Positions 1 to 8,506 of a DNA stretch of 64,000 nucleotides are shown here, one piece after another. The notes beneath the pieces are model-generated. The model was not told the DNA's origin. It did not search any database and worked only from the letters and a program-made list of their open reading frames with translations. Position 1 is the first letter of the stretch, and each line of letters begins with the position of its first letter. This DNA is from Aquaspirillum sp. LM1 (GTDB lineage: Bacteria > Pseudomonadota > Gammaproteobacteria > Burkholderiales > Aquaspirillaceae): NCBI RefSeq assembly GCF_002002905.1, contig NZ_CP019509.1, positions 620,001 to 684,000 of the forward strand, given 5' to 3'. A program made the position numbers and the translations under genes.

Positions 1-2
1 GG

Positions 3-1076
3 CAACGCGCCAGCATCATGCTGGCCGTTGGCGGTGCCATCTTCATCCTGATTGCCTTGCTGGCCTGGCGCATGTCCACGGTCATTCTCGGCCAGCTGGG
101 TGGCGAACCACAGTACGCCGCTGAAATTGCACAGCAGATCGCCCAGGGCAACCTGTCGCGGGAGATTTCCTGCAAAGGGGCTGCTGGCAGCTTGCTGGGG
201 TCGATGAACCAGATGCAGCACGGTTTGCGCAAACTGGTCGGGCATTTCAGCCAGGCGTCGGAACTGCTGGCGTCGGCAAGCGCAGAACTGTCTCATCAGG
301 TGTCCTTGCTGGGCCGCAGTGCCAGCAGCACGTCTGCCGCTGCGTCGTCGACAGCTGCCGCCGTGGAACAGATGACCGTCAGCATTGACCAGATTTCTGA
401 CAATGCGCGCGAAACCGAGCAATTCTCCAGCGATGCCTCCACGCTGGCCACCCAAGGGGAACAACTGGTCAGCGAGACGGCAGACGAGGTGCGCCAGGTG
501 GCGCAAGCCGTCAGCCAGGCGGCTGACAATATCCGCCTGCTGGCTGAGCGTTCGCGCGAGATCGACGGCGCCAGCACGATTATCAAGGACATTGCCGACC
601 AGACCAACCTGCTGGCGCTGAATGCGGCGATTGAGGCCGCCCGCGCCGGTGAACAGGGACGCGGCTTTGCCGTGGTGGCCGACGAGGTGCGCAAACTGGC
701 CGAGCGCACTGCCCGGGCCACCGATGGCATCAATCTCACCATCCGTGGTGTGCTGGCCGACACTGAACAGGCTGCCGCGCATATGGATGGCGTGCGCCAT
801 CAGGTCAGAAGCAGCGTCGAGCGCGCTGAGCTGGCTGCCACTTCGCTGCGTGAGATTCGCGGCCGGGTGGGGGCTGCGCTGGGCAAAACGCGTGATGTGG
901 CCAGTGCCGCACAGGAGCAAAGCCTGGCAAGCAACAGCATTGCCGGCAATGTGGAGCAAATTGCCCAAAGGGTGGATGAGTCGAATGCGGCAGTTGAGCA
1001 GGTCAGCGATCAGGTCATGCGCCTGAATGTGCTGGCGGCAGAGCTGCGTGCCACGGCGATGCGCTTCACGCTTTAG
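3..1076 (+). CDS. methyl-accepting chemotaxis protein (5' end outside window)
   Basis: Signalling part of a chemoreceptor that relays ligand binding to CheA/CheW at the inner membrane. The frame is open to the window edge, so the N-terminus and ligand-binding domain are missing; numbering here starts at the first ATG (base 18). A hydrophobic segment (residues 2-18) is the second membrane helix, a HAMP-like linker follows (about 20-75), and then a long coiled-coil signalling domain. The hairpin tip [20 protein letters not shown] at about 197-216 is the diagnostic MCP signature that contacts CheA/CheW. The C-terminus has no CheR/CheB-tethering pentapeptide. Ligand unknown. The gene is followed at once by a block of mobile repeats. 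Confidence 0.95.
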   Translation, partial: QRASIMLAVGGAIFILIALLAWRMSTVILGQLGGEPQYAAEIAQQIAQGNLSREISCKGAAGSLLGSMNQMQHGLRKLVGHFSQASELLASASAELSHQVSLLGRSASSTSAAASSTAAAVEQMTVSIDQISDNARETEQFSSDASTLATQGEQLVSETADEVRQVAQAVSQAADNIRLLAERSREIDGASTIIKDIADQTNLLALNAAIEAARAGEQGRGFAVVADEVRKLAERTARATDGINLTIRGVLADTEQAAAHMDGVRHQVRSSVERAELAATSLREIRGRVGAALGKTRDVASAAQEQSLASNSIAGNVEQIAQRVDESNAAVEQVSDQVMRLNVLAAELRATAMRFTL

Positions 1077-1095
1077 TAGTCGTCAGTCACCCTAA

Positions 1096-1466
1096 TAGCC
1101 AGTCACGATGATATGAAGCAAATGACTGGCAGCTAGACCGCTTTCGGCATGCGTTTCACCTGACGTGTCGTTCCCGCGCAGGCGGGAACCCAGGCGCTGG
1201 CTGGACTACACCGGGCGCACGATGTCGTCGTTCCCGCGCAGGCGGGAACCCAGACCGCGCTACAGCGTGTGCGGTGGGTGTTGAGCGTTGTCGGATAGTT
1301 CGCGCGCTGTGGATGCCTCTGGATTCCCGCCTGCGCGGGAATGACGCGGTGGGGTGCGGCGGATGGTTCGCTGTGTCAAATCAAGATGTTGTGTTGAAAT
1401 AAATAAAGCAAGACATCCGACGTCGGCTTGCTCGCAGGCACCCTCGTGTTTCAACGTGACTGGCGA
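1096..1466 (+). mobile_element. MITE family A copy 1 (IS630-related, carries dRS3 cores)
   Basis: About 370 bp without coding signal. The left end AGCCAGTCACGATGATATG and right end CGTTTCAACGTGACTGG-type sequence match the two ends of the IS630-type element at 62008-63210. Inside lie three dRS3-like palindromes: GTTCCC-N8-GGGAAC at 1170-1189 and 1230-1249, and ATTCCC-N8-GGGAAT in the opposite sense at 1323-1342. The same sequence occurs inverted at 61734-62005. Short ORFs across it run through repeat DNA and are not genes. Confidence 0.8.
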
Positions 1467-1826
1467 CTAATATGAACCGATGATTGGCACAGATACCCAA
1501 GGTCAGCGCGCTCGCCTGCACGCAGGTATTTCAACGGGACGGCGACTTGACCGCTTTGGGCATGAATCTCACCCGACTTGTCGTTCCCGCGCAGGCGGGA
1601 ACCCAGACCACGCCACAGCGTACGCCGTGGGCATGTGGCGGTCGTGAGCGCACCCCCCGATGCACGCTGTGGATGCTCCTGGATTCCCGCCTGCGCGGGA
1701 ATGACGGGATAGGCGCGGAAGACAGTTCGCTGTGGCAAAGTAAGGTTTTGTTTTAATAGAAATTAAACCGAGGTGCCCGGTATAAACTTGCTCGTATGAA
1801 CCCTTGTGTTTCAACGTGACTGACAA
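1467..1826 (+). mobile_element. MITE family A copy 2 (degenerate left part)
   Basis: Second, more diverged copy directly abutting copy 1. It keeps the block GACCGCTTTGGGCATGA, two opposed dRS3-like cores (1583-1602 and 1683-1702) and a right end GTTTCAACGTGACTGACAAC before CTAG (1827-1830). The first ~80 bp look like a remnant of another end. No gene. Confidence 0.65.
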
Positions 1827-1830
1827 CTAG

Positions 1831-1901
1831 GGAAACGCTGAACCAATCGTCACCCCCGCGAAGGCGGGCGTCCAGGCGTTTGATTTTACTGGGTTTTGCT
1901 T
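1831..1901 (+). mobile_element. MITE family B, left-half fragment
   Basis: Begins GGAAACGCTGAACCAATCGT right after CTAG and matches the left half of the 109-bp family B elements at 22406-22514 and 33052-33160, including a dRS3-like core (CCCCCGCGAAGGCGGGCG). It stops at a junction with the tnpB fragment, so the right half is lost. Confidence 0.6.
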
Positions 1902-2222
1902 TTTACAACGGGTATACGCGGTGAGCTGTGCCACAAAACCATGCAGCGGCACGACATTGACATCCTCATCCTTGAGCGTCTGCTGCAAGGGATGGACTGG
2001 CGCATCCGCCAGCCAAGCCATTTCCGTGCTGTTGCGCCACTCAGTCAGCAGCTTGCACAGTCCTGCGTAGCCGAGCTTCTTCTCGCCCTGCTCGTAGCGC
2101 GCTTTCTGCAATGCCAGCGCCTTGTTGAAGACGAACCGGCACGAGCCAGCGAAGCGGCGCATTTGCCGCGCTTGCTGGCCGTCTGGCATCAGGGCGAACT
2201 TGAAGGCTTGAAGTCGTTGCAT
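1902..2222 (-). pseudogene. tnpB: tnpB fragment (N-terminal 85 codons, truncated)
   Basis: Codons 1-85 (2222 down to 1968) are close to the N-terminus of the complete TnpB at 13901-15175: MQRLQA start, MRRFAGSCRFVFNKALALQK block, ending at HPLQQTLKD. After that the frame runs into unrelated sequence and the MITE B fragment. The RuvC and zinc-ribbon parts are absent, so no nuclease can be made. Upstream (2268-2292) lies a CCGCCCTGAACGGCGGGG hairpin that may be an IS200/IS605 end. A dead relic of an element family with a live copy 12 kb away. Confidence 0.85.
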
Positions 2223-2358
2223 ACCTCAATCATACAGACACCAAAGGACAGCTGCGCCGTCCGCGCTATCCTTCTCCGCCCTGAACGGCGGGGCTTGCCG
2301 CGCACCGGGTCAAGCTGTCGTGCCGCTGGCATTATATGGCTTGGTGGTGCGCAGGCGT

Positions 2359-2865
2359 TTACGCCGGCAGCTTGACCTGATAACCCGCCTGGTTTTTCGG
2401 ATGGTTGTCGTTGGTGAACACGCTGCGGTCGTTTTTCAGCACGATGACTTCAAAGAACGGGCGGAAGCGCGCTTCCGAAATGCCAAATGCCGTCAGGAAC
2501 TTGCCAAACAGCACTTGTTCTTCCGGCTCCGGCTGACCATCGACCAGCGACGAGTCGATCAGGTTAACCAGCATGCACATCTTCTGTGCGTCGCTCAGCA
2601 GCGGCGCAGCTTCCTGCAGGAAGGTTTCCAGCGAGTTCTTGCGACGGTATTTCAGTGCCGAATCCAGCAGAGCCTGGTTTTGTGCGCCCACGCCAATGGT
2701 GCCGCGACCGTCATCCTGACCGCCCAGCACGCTGAGCAGATGGCCGACTTCTTCATTGTCCATCTCGCCGTCTGCCGACATCATGTACAGCAGCGAGGTG
2801 GCAAAGGCCAGATGCGGGGTCATTTTGTCGCCGCTGTCGCTCTTGAACATGTCGAACAAGCCCAT
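2359..2865 (-). CDS. TerB-family protein
   Basis: A 168-residue cytoplasmic protein related to the TerB (tellurite-resistance) helical fold; in many bacteria such proteins act in stress or membrane-linked metal sensing, and the exact role is unknown. Seen: short N-terminal MGLFDMFKS, then a helical core with acidic loop MSADGEMDNEEVG (about residues 29-41) typical of TerB metal-binding loops, and a second acidic stretch near VDGQPEPEE. The start at 2865 is chosen because AGGAGA lies 6 bases upstream; a longer frame to 3000 has no ribosome-binding site. It stands alone: no other ter genes are near. It lies downstream of a hairpin that ends the receptor gene at 3172-5091. Confidence 0.8.
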   Translation of the reverse strand: MGLFDMFKSDSGDKMTPHLAFATSLLYMMSADGEMDNEEVGHLLSVLGGQDDGRGTIGVGAQNQALLDSALKYRRKNSLETFLQEAAPLLSDAQKMCMLVNLIDSSLVDGQPEPEEQVLFGKFLTAFGISEARFRPFFEVIVLKNDRSVFTNDNHPKNQAGYQVKLPA

Positions 2866-3005
2866 GGGGAAATCTCCTTGAATAGTGTGTGTCGTTGGGG
2901 AAAACCAGCCGTCGGGTGACGGTGTGCGCTTTGACCACGCGCTCAGTCTGCAAGTTCCGGCATGGAAGGGGCAAACCAGAATGGCCCCGGTGTGTGCCAT
3001 AAGAA

Positions 3006-3035
3006 AACCGGCCCGTCGTTGCCGACAGGCCGGTT
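3006..3035 (-). terminator. Rho-independent terminator of the receptor operon
   Basis: AACCGGCC (3006-3013) and GGCCGGTT (3028-3035) form an 8-bp stem; read on the minus strand the stem is followed by TTTTCTT. It lies downstream of the minus-strand receptor gene that ends at 3172. A second hairpin, TGCCATCC/GGATGGCA, sits at 3074-3096. Confidence 0.6.
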
Positions 3036-3171
3036 GGGAATTGGTGCAGGGAGATCGGGCATTCCCCGCCTGATGCCATCCGTTTCTGGGATGGCAGCAT
3101 CCTACCTGGCTTGTTTTACATTGGCATGAAGCGTATGTGCCAGCAGGATGTCAGGGGGTGGGCGGATGCGG

Positions 3172-5091
3172 TCAGAAGCGATACTGTGCGCTCAGATAAA
3201 AGAACCGGGTGGGCGGGTCTTCCAGTGCGTACATCGACCCCCAGTTGTCCGGGGCCTGGCGGTTGAGCAGATTGTCCACGCCAGCGGCCAGGCTGATCTG
3301 TTTGTTGACTTGATACGCCAGCTTGAAGTCGGTCAGGCCGTGGTTGCTGGACAGGTTCACTCCGCGCAGGGTGTTGTGGCTGTTGTAGTAATTGAAGTAA
3401 TAGCGTCCTTGCAGGTCGGCACGCCAGGCCCCCATTTCTGCGCGCAGGCCGGCGCGGGCAATGCTGCCTGGTCGGCCCGTCAGGCGCTGGCCGCTGCTGT
3501 CGTCGCGGGCGCGGATATGTTCGTAGCCGCCAGTCAGCGACCAGCCCGGCAAAAAGCGCCACTGGCCGCTGAGCTCGATGCCCTCAATGGTGGCGCGGCC
3601 CACATTGGCGTACACCGAGCGGCTGAGCACGCCGGCGGAGTCGCTGGCCTGGCGGGCTCGCGACACGGTGGTGATCAGGTTGCTGGCGCGGGTGCGGTAG
3701 GCAGCAAGCTCCAGGTTCCAATCGTCACGCTGGTAGCCGATGGCGGCCTCCAGGCTGCGGCTTTCTTCCGGAACCAGTGCGTCATTGCCCAGAATCAGGA
3801 AGGTGCCACGGCGGAAGGTGGCGTATTGCTCCAGCACGCTGGGTGCGCGAAATGCCTCGCCGTAGCCCAGGCGGAAGCGCCAGTTGGACGGGGTGTATTG
3901 CAGCGACAGGCGCGGGGTGGTGGCGTGGCCGAATTCGTTGAAGCTGTCGTAGCGCACGCCCGCCAGCATGTGCAGGTCGGGCAGCAGGGTGAAATCGCCC
4001 TGCGCCAGGCCATACTGGTTGCGGCGGTCGCCTTCGCGCGAGGTGTTGTTGGCGACGCGCAGCTGGTCGGTTTGCCGGCCCAGGCCAATGGTCAGCATAT
4101 GCCGGCCCAGCGGCAGGGTGTAGCGCGCACCCAGCTGGGTTTGCGTGTAGTGGGTGTCTTCAATCAGCGGATAGGCACGGGTGGTCTTGGCGTCGGAACG
4201 ACCACGCGCCATGTCCACCACCAACTGGCCGGGGCCAATGTCGCCGGTATAGTTCAGCCCGGCGTAGTCGCGGCGCTCTTGCTCGTAGCCCACAAAGCGG
4301 GTGAACGGCGCGCTGGCCAGCTGGTCGGGGGCGCGGTCGTTTTGCAGTACGCGCTCCAGCGTCAGTTTGACGGTGTGGCCCGGTGCCACGCGCAGGCCAC
4401 CATGGTAATTGACGTAGGTTTCATCGCTGCCCTTGAGATCGGCGCGGTAGCTGTTGTCTACCACCCGGTATTCGTCGCGGTTGCGTTGCTCCACGCTCAC
4501 GCGGTGGGTGACGTTTTCGCCGCCATATTCCACATAGCCCTTCCACAAGTCGGTGTCGCGTGAATTGCCCTGCGACAGCCCGTACAGCAGCGAGGCACCA
4601 CCGTGCAGGCCGCTATGGTATTTGGGCTGCTTGCTGATGATGTTGATCACCCCACCCGAAGCGTCAGCGCCATACAGCGCCGACATCGGGCCGCGCACGA
4701 TTTCGATTTGTTCAGTGTCTTCGCTGGAAAACAGGTTCAGGTCGCGCGAGCCGTATTTCTGCGTGCGGCGCAGGCCATCGTACAGAATCAGCGTGCCGCT
4801 GCTGGTCATGCCGCGCATGCTGACGGTGGCGTTGGTGGAGGTGCCACGGGTGTCTACCCCCACCGCCTGCTTGAGGTTGTCCACCAGGCTGACGCCGGCG
4901 GTGGCGTCCAGGTCGCGGCGGCTGAGCACCTGCACGCTGGCCTGCACATCCTGCACCGGCTGGGCGTAGCTGGCGGCGGTGACCACCACCGGCTTAAGTG
5001 AGGTGTCTTCGGCGTGGGCTGCCAGCGAGAAGGCGCTGGCCAGCGCCAGGCACAGTGGCGCGGGGCGGGCAAGCAACATGGGCAAGGACAT
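3172..5091 (-). CDS. TonB-dependent outer-membrane receptor 1
   Basis: A 639-residue outer-membrane receptor of the CirA/BtuB/FepA-like superfamily for active uptake of a metal complex, driven by TonB-ExbB-ExbD. Seen: signal peptide ending in AHA (about residue 27), a TonB-box-like segment SLKPVVVTA (30-38), a plug domain with the IEIVRGPMSALYGADASGG block near 125-145, a 22-strand-type barrel and a terminal aromatic motif YRF. The start at 5091 has AGGAGA 5 bases upstream. It is the last gene of a minus-strand set behind a 4Fe-4S membrane protein and a CcdA-like protein, and is the only intact receptor on that strand. Substrate not determinable; iron siderophore, haem or another metal are possible. 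Confidence 0.93.
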   Translation of the reverse strand: MSLPMLLARPAPLCLALASAFSLAAHAEDTSLKPVVVTAASYAQPVQDVQASVQVLSRRDLDATAGVSLVDNLKQAVGVDTRGTSTNATVSMRGMTSSGTLILYDGLRRTQKYGSRDLNLFSSEDTEQIEIVRGPMSALYGADASGGVINIISKQPKYHSGLHGGASLLYGLSQGNSRDTDLWKGYVEYGGENVTHRVSVEQRNRDEYRVVDNSYRADLKGSDETYVNYHGGLRVAPGHTVKLTLERVLQNDRAPDQLASAPFTRFVGYEQERRDYAGLNYTGDIGPGQLVVDMARGRSDAKTTRAYPLIEDTHYTQTQLGARYTLPLGRHMLTIGLGRQTDQLRVANNTSREGDRRNQYGLAQGDFTLLPDLHMLAGVRYDSFNEFGHATTPRLSLQYTPSNWRFRLGYGEAFRAPSVLEQYATFRRGTFLILGNDALVPEESRSLEAAIGYQRDDWNLELAAYRTRASNLITTVSRARQASDSAGVLSRSVYANVGRATIEGIELSGQWRFLPGWSLTGGYEHIRARDDSSGQRLTGRPGSIARAGLRAEMGAWRADLQGRYYFNYYNSHNTLRGVNLSSNHGLTDFKLAYQVNKQISLAAGVDNLLNRQAPDNWGSMYALEDPPTRFFYLSAQYRF

Positions 5092-5135
5092 GATGTCTCC
5101 TGAGGTGGTGGGCGCTGGCGCTGCGACAGCCAGGC

Positions 5136-5156
5136 CAAATAATAAAAATGATTTAT
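5136..5156 (-). promoter_or_regulatory. possible weak Fur box upstream of receptor 1
   Basis: The AT-rich stretch AAATAATAAAAATGATTTA stands out in GC-rich DNA about 45 bp upstream of the receptor start and resembles the NAT-repeat pattern of Fur sites, but with many mismatches. Low confidence. Confidence 0.3.
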
Positions 5157-5908
5157 GGCCGTGCCAGTGGGGCAATGGGGATCACCCGCCGCGCGCGCCG
5201 GCGCTGGCGCAGGTGGGCGGTGGCCAGCGCGATGGCACCCAGCGCCAAGGCCAGCGTGGCCCAGGTGGGCGACACGGTGGCCAGCCGTCGCCAGCCCATC
5301 AGCGCCAGCACCAGCGCCGCGCCCACCCGCAGGCAGGGGGCCAGCCAGGGCTGTTCGGCGCGCAGGCGCTGGCCCAGCGCGGCGCAGGCCGGAATCAGCG
5401 CCAGCATGGGTGTCAGCAAGGCCCCCGCGCCAAACGCCATGCCCAGCCGCGCGCCCTGGCCAGGGTCGGCGCTGGCAGCGGCGGTGGTCAGCAAGGTGGC
5501 CAACGGCGTGCAGGGAATCAGGGTGAGCGCCATGCCCAGCAAAAAGGGTGAGCTCAGCCCGGCGCGGCCAGCGCGGTGGCACAGCGCAGCGGCGGTGTGC
5601 GGGGTGCTTGGGCGTAACAGCAGGCCGGCGCAGGCCAGCGCTGCGGTGCCAATCAGTGCATTGCCCACGCCGGAGCGCAGGGTCTGGAGAAACCAGTCGC
5701 CCAGGCTGGCCGCCAGCGCGCCCAGGCTGGTGTAGGCCAGCCAGCGCCCGCCCAGAAAACTCAGCGCATCGCGCAGCCCGGCGCGTGCGCCGCCAGCGCC
5801 GGCCAGGGTCCAGGCACCGATAAAGGGCATGCAGGTGGCGGCACAGGCGGTGAGCCCCAGCGAGGCCCCCAGCAGCAGCACGCCGGTCAGCGAGGCATCA
5901 GCCGCCAT
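5153..5908 (-). CDS. CcdA/TauE-SafE-like integral membrane protein
   Basis: 251 residues, nearly all hydrophobic, with about 6-7 membrane helices. It belongs to the broad cytochrome c biogenesis (DsbD/CcdA) / sulfite-exporter-like superfamily. Cysteines in the first helix (LTACAATCMPFIG, about 18-30) and in the helix LTLIPCTPLATLL (about 133-145) resemble the paired thiols by which CcdA-type proteins pass electrons to the periplasm. The start codon overlaps the end of the 4Fe-4S gene by 11 bp, which indicates translational coupling. The receptor gene follows 61 bp downstream. Inference: with the 4Fe-4S protein it may move reducing power to the periplasm for metal reduction. A simple metal or anion transporter is the alternative. 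Confidence 0.8.
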   Translation of the reverse strand: MAADASLTGVLLLGASLGLTACAATCMPFIGAWTLAGAGGARAGLRDALSFLGGRWLAYTSLGALAASLGDWFLQTLRSGVGNALIGTAALACAGLLLRPSTPHTAAALCHRAGRAGLSSPFLLGMALTLIPCTPLATLLTTAAASADPGQGARLGMAFGAGALLTPMLALIPACAALGQRLRAEQPWLAPCLRVGAALVLALMGWRRLATVSPTWATLALALGAIALATAHLRQRRRARRVIPIAPLARP

Positions 5909-6923
5909 GGCTGCTGTCCGCCGGTTTGGCGCGGGCGATGCGGATCACCTTGCGTTCGCCATCCGGGGTTTCCCGCTTGACCTGGCGCTTGTAGTAGTCG
6001 CGCGAGGAGCTGAACGCCGCCAGCGGACCCACCCGCACGCGGATGATCTGATCGTCCGGGCAGTATTCGGCACAGCGCCCACACAGAGTGCAATCTTCGG
6101 TGAAGGCCCGGCGGCCGTGCTGGTGGTGGATTTCCGGGATATCCATCGGACAGGCGCGGCTGCAAATGCCGCATTGGGCGCATTTGCTGTGTTCGCGTTT
6201 GTCCAGGCGCAGCAGCGACACATGACGCGCCAGCGCATTCATGGCCAGCATCGGGCACACCCGGCAGAACGGCTGGCGCACGGCCAGGCTGGCCAGCAAC
6301 ACAAAGCCGGCCACCGTGTTGCCAATCAGGCTCAACGTCAGCCCCAGCGCATCGCCGCCCACTTTCAGCGCCAGCTCGTCGGTCTGGCCGGTCAGCAAGG
6401 TGGTGACAATCCGTGACGGGCAGACATCGCAATAGGGGTTGCCCGCCGAATGCGGGGCCACGCCCAGGCCGGCGGCCAGCGGCAAGGCAAACACCAGCCC
6501 CAGCAACACCAGCCATTTCACTGGCCGCAGCCAGCGCAGCCGCGCCGGGGCCACGGTGCGCCGCGCCAGCCCCAGCTTGCGCCCCAGCCGGTACAGCCAT
6601 TCCTGTACCGTGCCCAGCGGGCACACCCAGGCGCAAAACGCCTTGCCCAGCAGCAGATAAGCCAATAAAAAGCTGCCCAGGGTGAGCAGCAGCGGCAAGA
6701 AGGTTTGCAGCGCCACCTGCTGGGCGCGCGCCAGCGCGGCACCCACCTGATGGTCCAGCTGGTGTTGCAACGGCACCAGCGCGCAATAGCCGCCGTTTTG
6801 TGTGTCGTAGGCGCAAGACAAAGCCGGCAGGGCGGTGGAGATTTTTTCTGCCGCGTAATAACCCACCAGATTGGCCCCCCAAACGGTGAGCAGCAGCATC
6901 AGCAGCTGCACGCTCAGGCGCAC
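5898..6923 (-). CDS. NapH/NosR-like polyferredoxin membrane protein (5' end lost to IS110)
   Basis: A membrane-bound 4Fe-4S protein of the NapH/MauN/NosR type that would carry electrons from the quinone pool. Seen: five to six membrane helices, periplasm/cytosol CxxxCP motifs (FCAWVCPLG, FCRVCPML), a YCDVCPSR motif, and two ferredoxin clusters near the C-terminus (CAQCGICSRACPMD and CTLCGRCAEYCPDD). The present frame begins only at GTG 6923 because an IS110 element interrupts the gene. Removing 6933-8483 joins TTA to GGG CGT GTG and restores the N-terminus MKSILSGLSLGRVRLSVQ, whose ATG overlaps the stop of the upstream DUF4198 gene. The remnant may be expressed from GTG but lacks a clear ribosome-binding site. 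Confidence 0.85.
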   Translation of the reverse strand: MRLSVQLLMLLLTVWGANLVGYYAAEKISTALPALSCAYDTQNGGYCALVPLQHQLDHQVGAALARAQQVALQTFLPLLLTLGSFLLAYLLLGKAFCAWVCPLGTVQEWLYRLGRKLGLARRTVAPARLRWLRPVKWLVLLGLVFALPLAAGLGVAPHSAGNPYCDVCPSRIVTTLLTGQTDELALKVGGDALGLTLSLIGNTVAGFVLLASLAVRQPFCRVCPMLAMNALARHVSLLRLDKREHSKCAQCGICSRACPMDIPEIHHQHGRRAFTEDCTLCGRCAEYCPDDQIIRVRVGPLAAFSSSRDYYKRQVKRETPDGERKVIRIARAKPADSSHGG

Positions 6924-6939
6924 ACGCCCTAACGATCAT

Positions 6940-7183
6940 GGAGAGTAGCGCCACCCCAGAAGATGAAAGAGACTATCGGGTGGAAGTTGGCGGGTCGAGG
7001 TCGTATTAGTACTTTGCGGCTTGACCCAGCCTCTAACGTGACCTGCCAGACTGACTCGCACCCCGGATTGCTTCCATCGAGAGCGCACGCTAAACAGGCC
7101 GTTGGCGACTTGTCGCCTTCAGGCTCATTCAGTCCTGGTGCCCGCCTCCTTCCATCCTCAAGTGTAAATCGATAGGAAGCGCC
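6940..7183 (+). ncRNA. candidate IS110 bridge RNA region
   Basis: In the IS110 group the noncoding left end is transcribed into a bridge (seek) RNA that pairs with target and donor DNA. Here ~240 bp upstream of the transposase carry no gene and contain a perfect hairpin GGCGAC-TT-GTCGCC at 7102-7115 plus further complementary stretches. Only ~70 bp lie downstream of the transposase, which supports the left-end position. The exact RNA ends and loops cannot be set by eye. Confidence 0.5.
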
Positions 7184-8407
7184 ATGGAACTGTCAGCACT
7201 GTACAAATGCGTCATCGGACTCGACGTCCATCAGGCGCAAATCACCGCCTGCGCATTGATTCAGCAACCCGATGGCAGCACGCGCATCGAGCAGCGGCAG
7301 TTTGGCGGCTTTGCCCGCGACCGCCGGGAACTCGCGGATTGGGCCGCTTCCTTGCACCCGGATGAAGTCGTGATGGAGAGCACCGGCATCTACTGGAAGA
7401 GCCCGTATGCCGCGCTGGAGGCAGTCGGCATCCGCGCCAAGGTGGTGAATGCCCGCCACGTCAAGCATGTCCCTGGCCGCAAGACCGATGTGGGCGATGC
7501 CCATTGGCTGGCGATGCTGGCGCGGGCCGGTTTGTTGCGCGCCTCGTTTGTCCCGCCTGCAGCATTGCGCGAATTGCGCCTGATTGCCCGTCAGCGACAG
7601 AAACTGGTTGGCCAACTGGCCTCTGAGAAGAACCGGCTGCACAAAGTGCTGACCGACAGTGGAATTCGCCTTGGCGTAGTGGTCAGCGATCTGCATGGGC
7701 AATCTGCCCGCGCCATGGTCAAGGCGATCATCGCCGGGCAAGCCCCACAGCAGGTGATCAACCTGGCCAGCCGCCGACTGAAGGCCAGCCGTGAGGAGAT
7801 CTTCGATGCCCTACAAGGCGATCTGACCGCCAGTCACCGCTTCGTGCTCGACGAACTGATGCAGCATATTGAGGAGATCGAAGCCAGGATCGACCGCTTC
7901 GACGTCCGATTGCTGGCTGGGCTTGAATCCGAGCGGGGCACGCTGGCGCTGCTGCAAACGATCCCTGGCGTTGACCTGATCGGCGCGGCGATGCTGTTGG
8001 TGGAAATTGGCTCGGACATGGGCGCCTTCGGCAGCGCAGATCGTTTGGCTTCGTGGGTTGGCGTTTGCCCGGGCAACAACGAGTCGGCGGGCAAGCGCAA
8101 GTCAGGCCACACCCGCAAGGGCAACCCATATGTGCGCCGCCTGCTGTGCGAGTTTGCGCATGCCGCCAGTCGCACCACATCGGTGTTCAAGTCGAAGTTC
8201 CAGGCTCTTGTGGTCAGGCGTGGCTACAAACGCGCCATTATTGCAATTGGTCACAAAATTCTGCGCACGCTGTTCTTCATGCTCAAGCGGCGCGAGCATT
8301 ACCGGGATTGCGCGACGGATTACGAGGCGCTCTCTGTTCAGCGCAATGCCCCACGCTGGATCAAGGCGCTGACTAAATTTGGCTTTATCACGCCAGCCAG
8401 CGCCTGA
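7184..8407 (+). CDS. IS110-family transposase (DEDD recombinase)
   Basis: 407 residues, full length for the family. It recombines the circular element into its target, guided by the element's bridge RNA. N-terminal RuvC-like DEDD residues are visible: D14 (IGLDVH), E65 (VMESTG), D102 and D105 (GRKTDVGDA). The C-terminal Tnp_20-type domain contains the TIPGVDLIGAAMLL block and PGNNESAGKRKSGHTRKG, with S301 as the likely nucleophile. No frameshift or stop, so it is probably active. The start has GGAAG 6 bases upstream. It is inserted in the metal-uptake operon against the host transcription direction. Confidence 0.95.
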   Translation: MELSALYKCVIGLDVHQAQITACALIQQPDGSTRIEQRQFGGFARDRRELADWAASLHPDEVVMESTGIYWKSPYAALEAVGIRAKVVNARHVKHVPGRKTDVGDAHWLAMLARAGLLRASFVPPAALRELRLIARQRQKLVGQLASEKNRLHKVLTDSGIRLGVVVSDLHGQSARAMVKAIIAGQAPQQVINLASRRLKASREEIFDALQGDLTASHRFVLDELMQHIEEIEARIDRFDVRLLAGLESERGTLALLQTIPGVDLIGAAMLLVEIGSDMGAFGSADRLASWVGVCPGNNESAGKRKSGHTRKGNPYVRRLLCEFAHAASRTTSVFKSKFQALVVRRGYKRAIIAIGHKILRTLFFMLKRREHYRDCATDYEALSVQRNAPRWIKALTKFGFITPASA

Positions 8408-8506
8408 TTCTGCATGGGCGTTTTTTTACATGGCCTTCGGGCCAGGGTGACGCTCGTCCTGGTGGTGGGCTCTTTCACGCTAAAGACAGCCCAGACAAGA
8501 TGGATT

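Larger units (their letters stand above)
6933..8483 (+). mobile_element. IS110-family insertion sequence
   Basis: About 1.55 kb, with one transposase gene (7184-8407). Boundaries are inferred from CTAA at 6929-6932 and again at 8480-8483; collapsing the two copies rebuilds the interrupted 4Fe-4S reading frame exactly. Subterminal, imperfect inverted repeats share GGGTGRCGCT (about 6941-6959 and 8442-8461). As usual for IS110 there are no long terminal repeats. About 250 bp of noncoding DNA lies before the transposase. Confidence 0.8.

Noticed and set aside
1170-1342. CRISPR array suspected from repeated GTTCCCGCGCAGGCGGGAAC
   Set aside because: Spacing is irregular, copies point in opposite directions and sit inside MITEs; no cas genes.
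1260-1826. Several 60-95 residue open frames on both strands
   Set aside because: They lie wholly within MITE A repeats, recur as repeats elsewhere and lack ribosome-binding sites.
3148-4563. 471-residue open frame antisense to receptor 1
   Set aside because: Mirror frame of a GC-rich receptor gene; composition (Val/Ala/Gln/His) is typical of antisense frames and no start signal is present.
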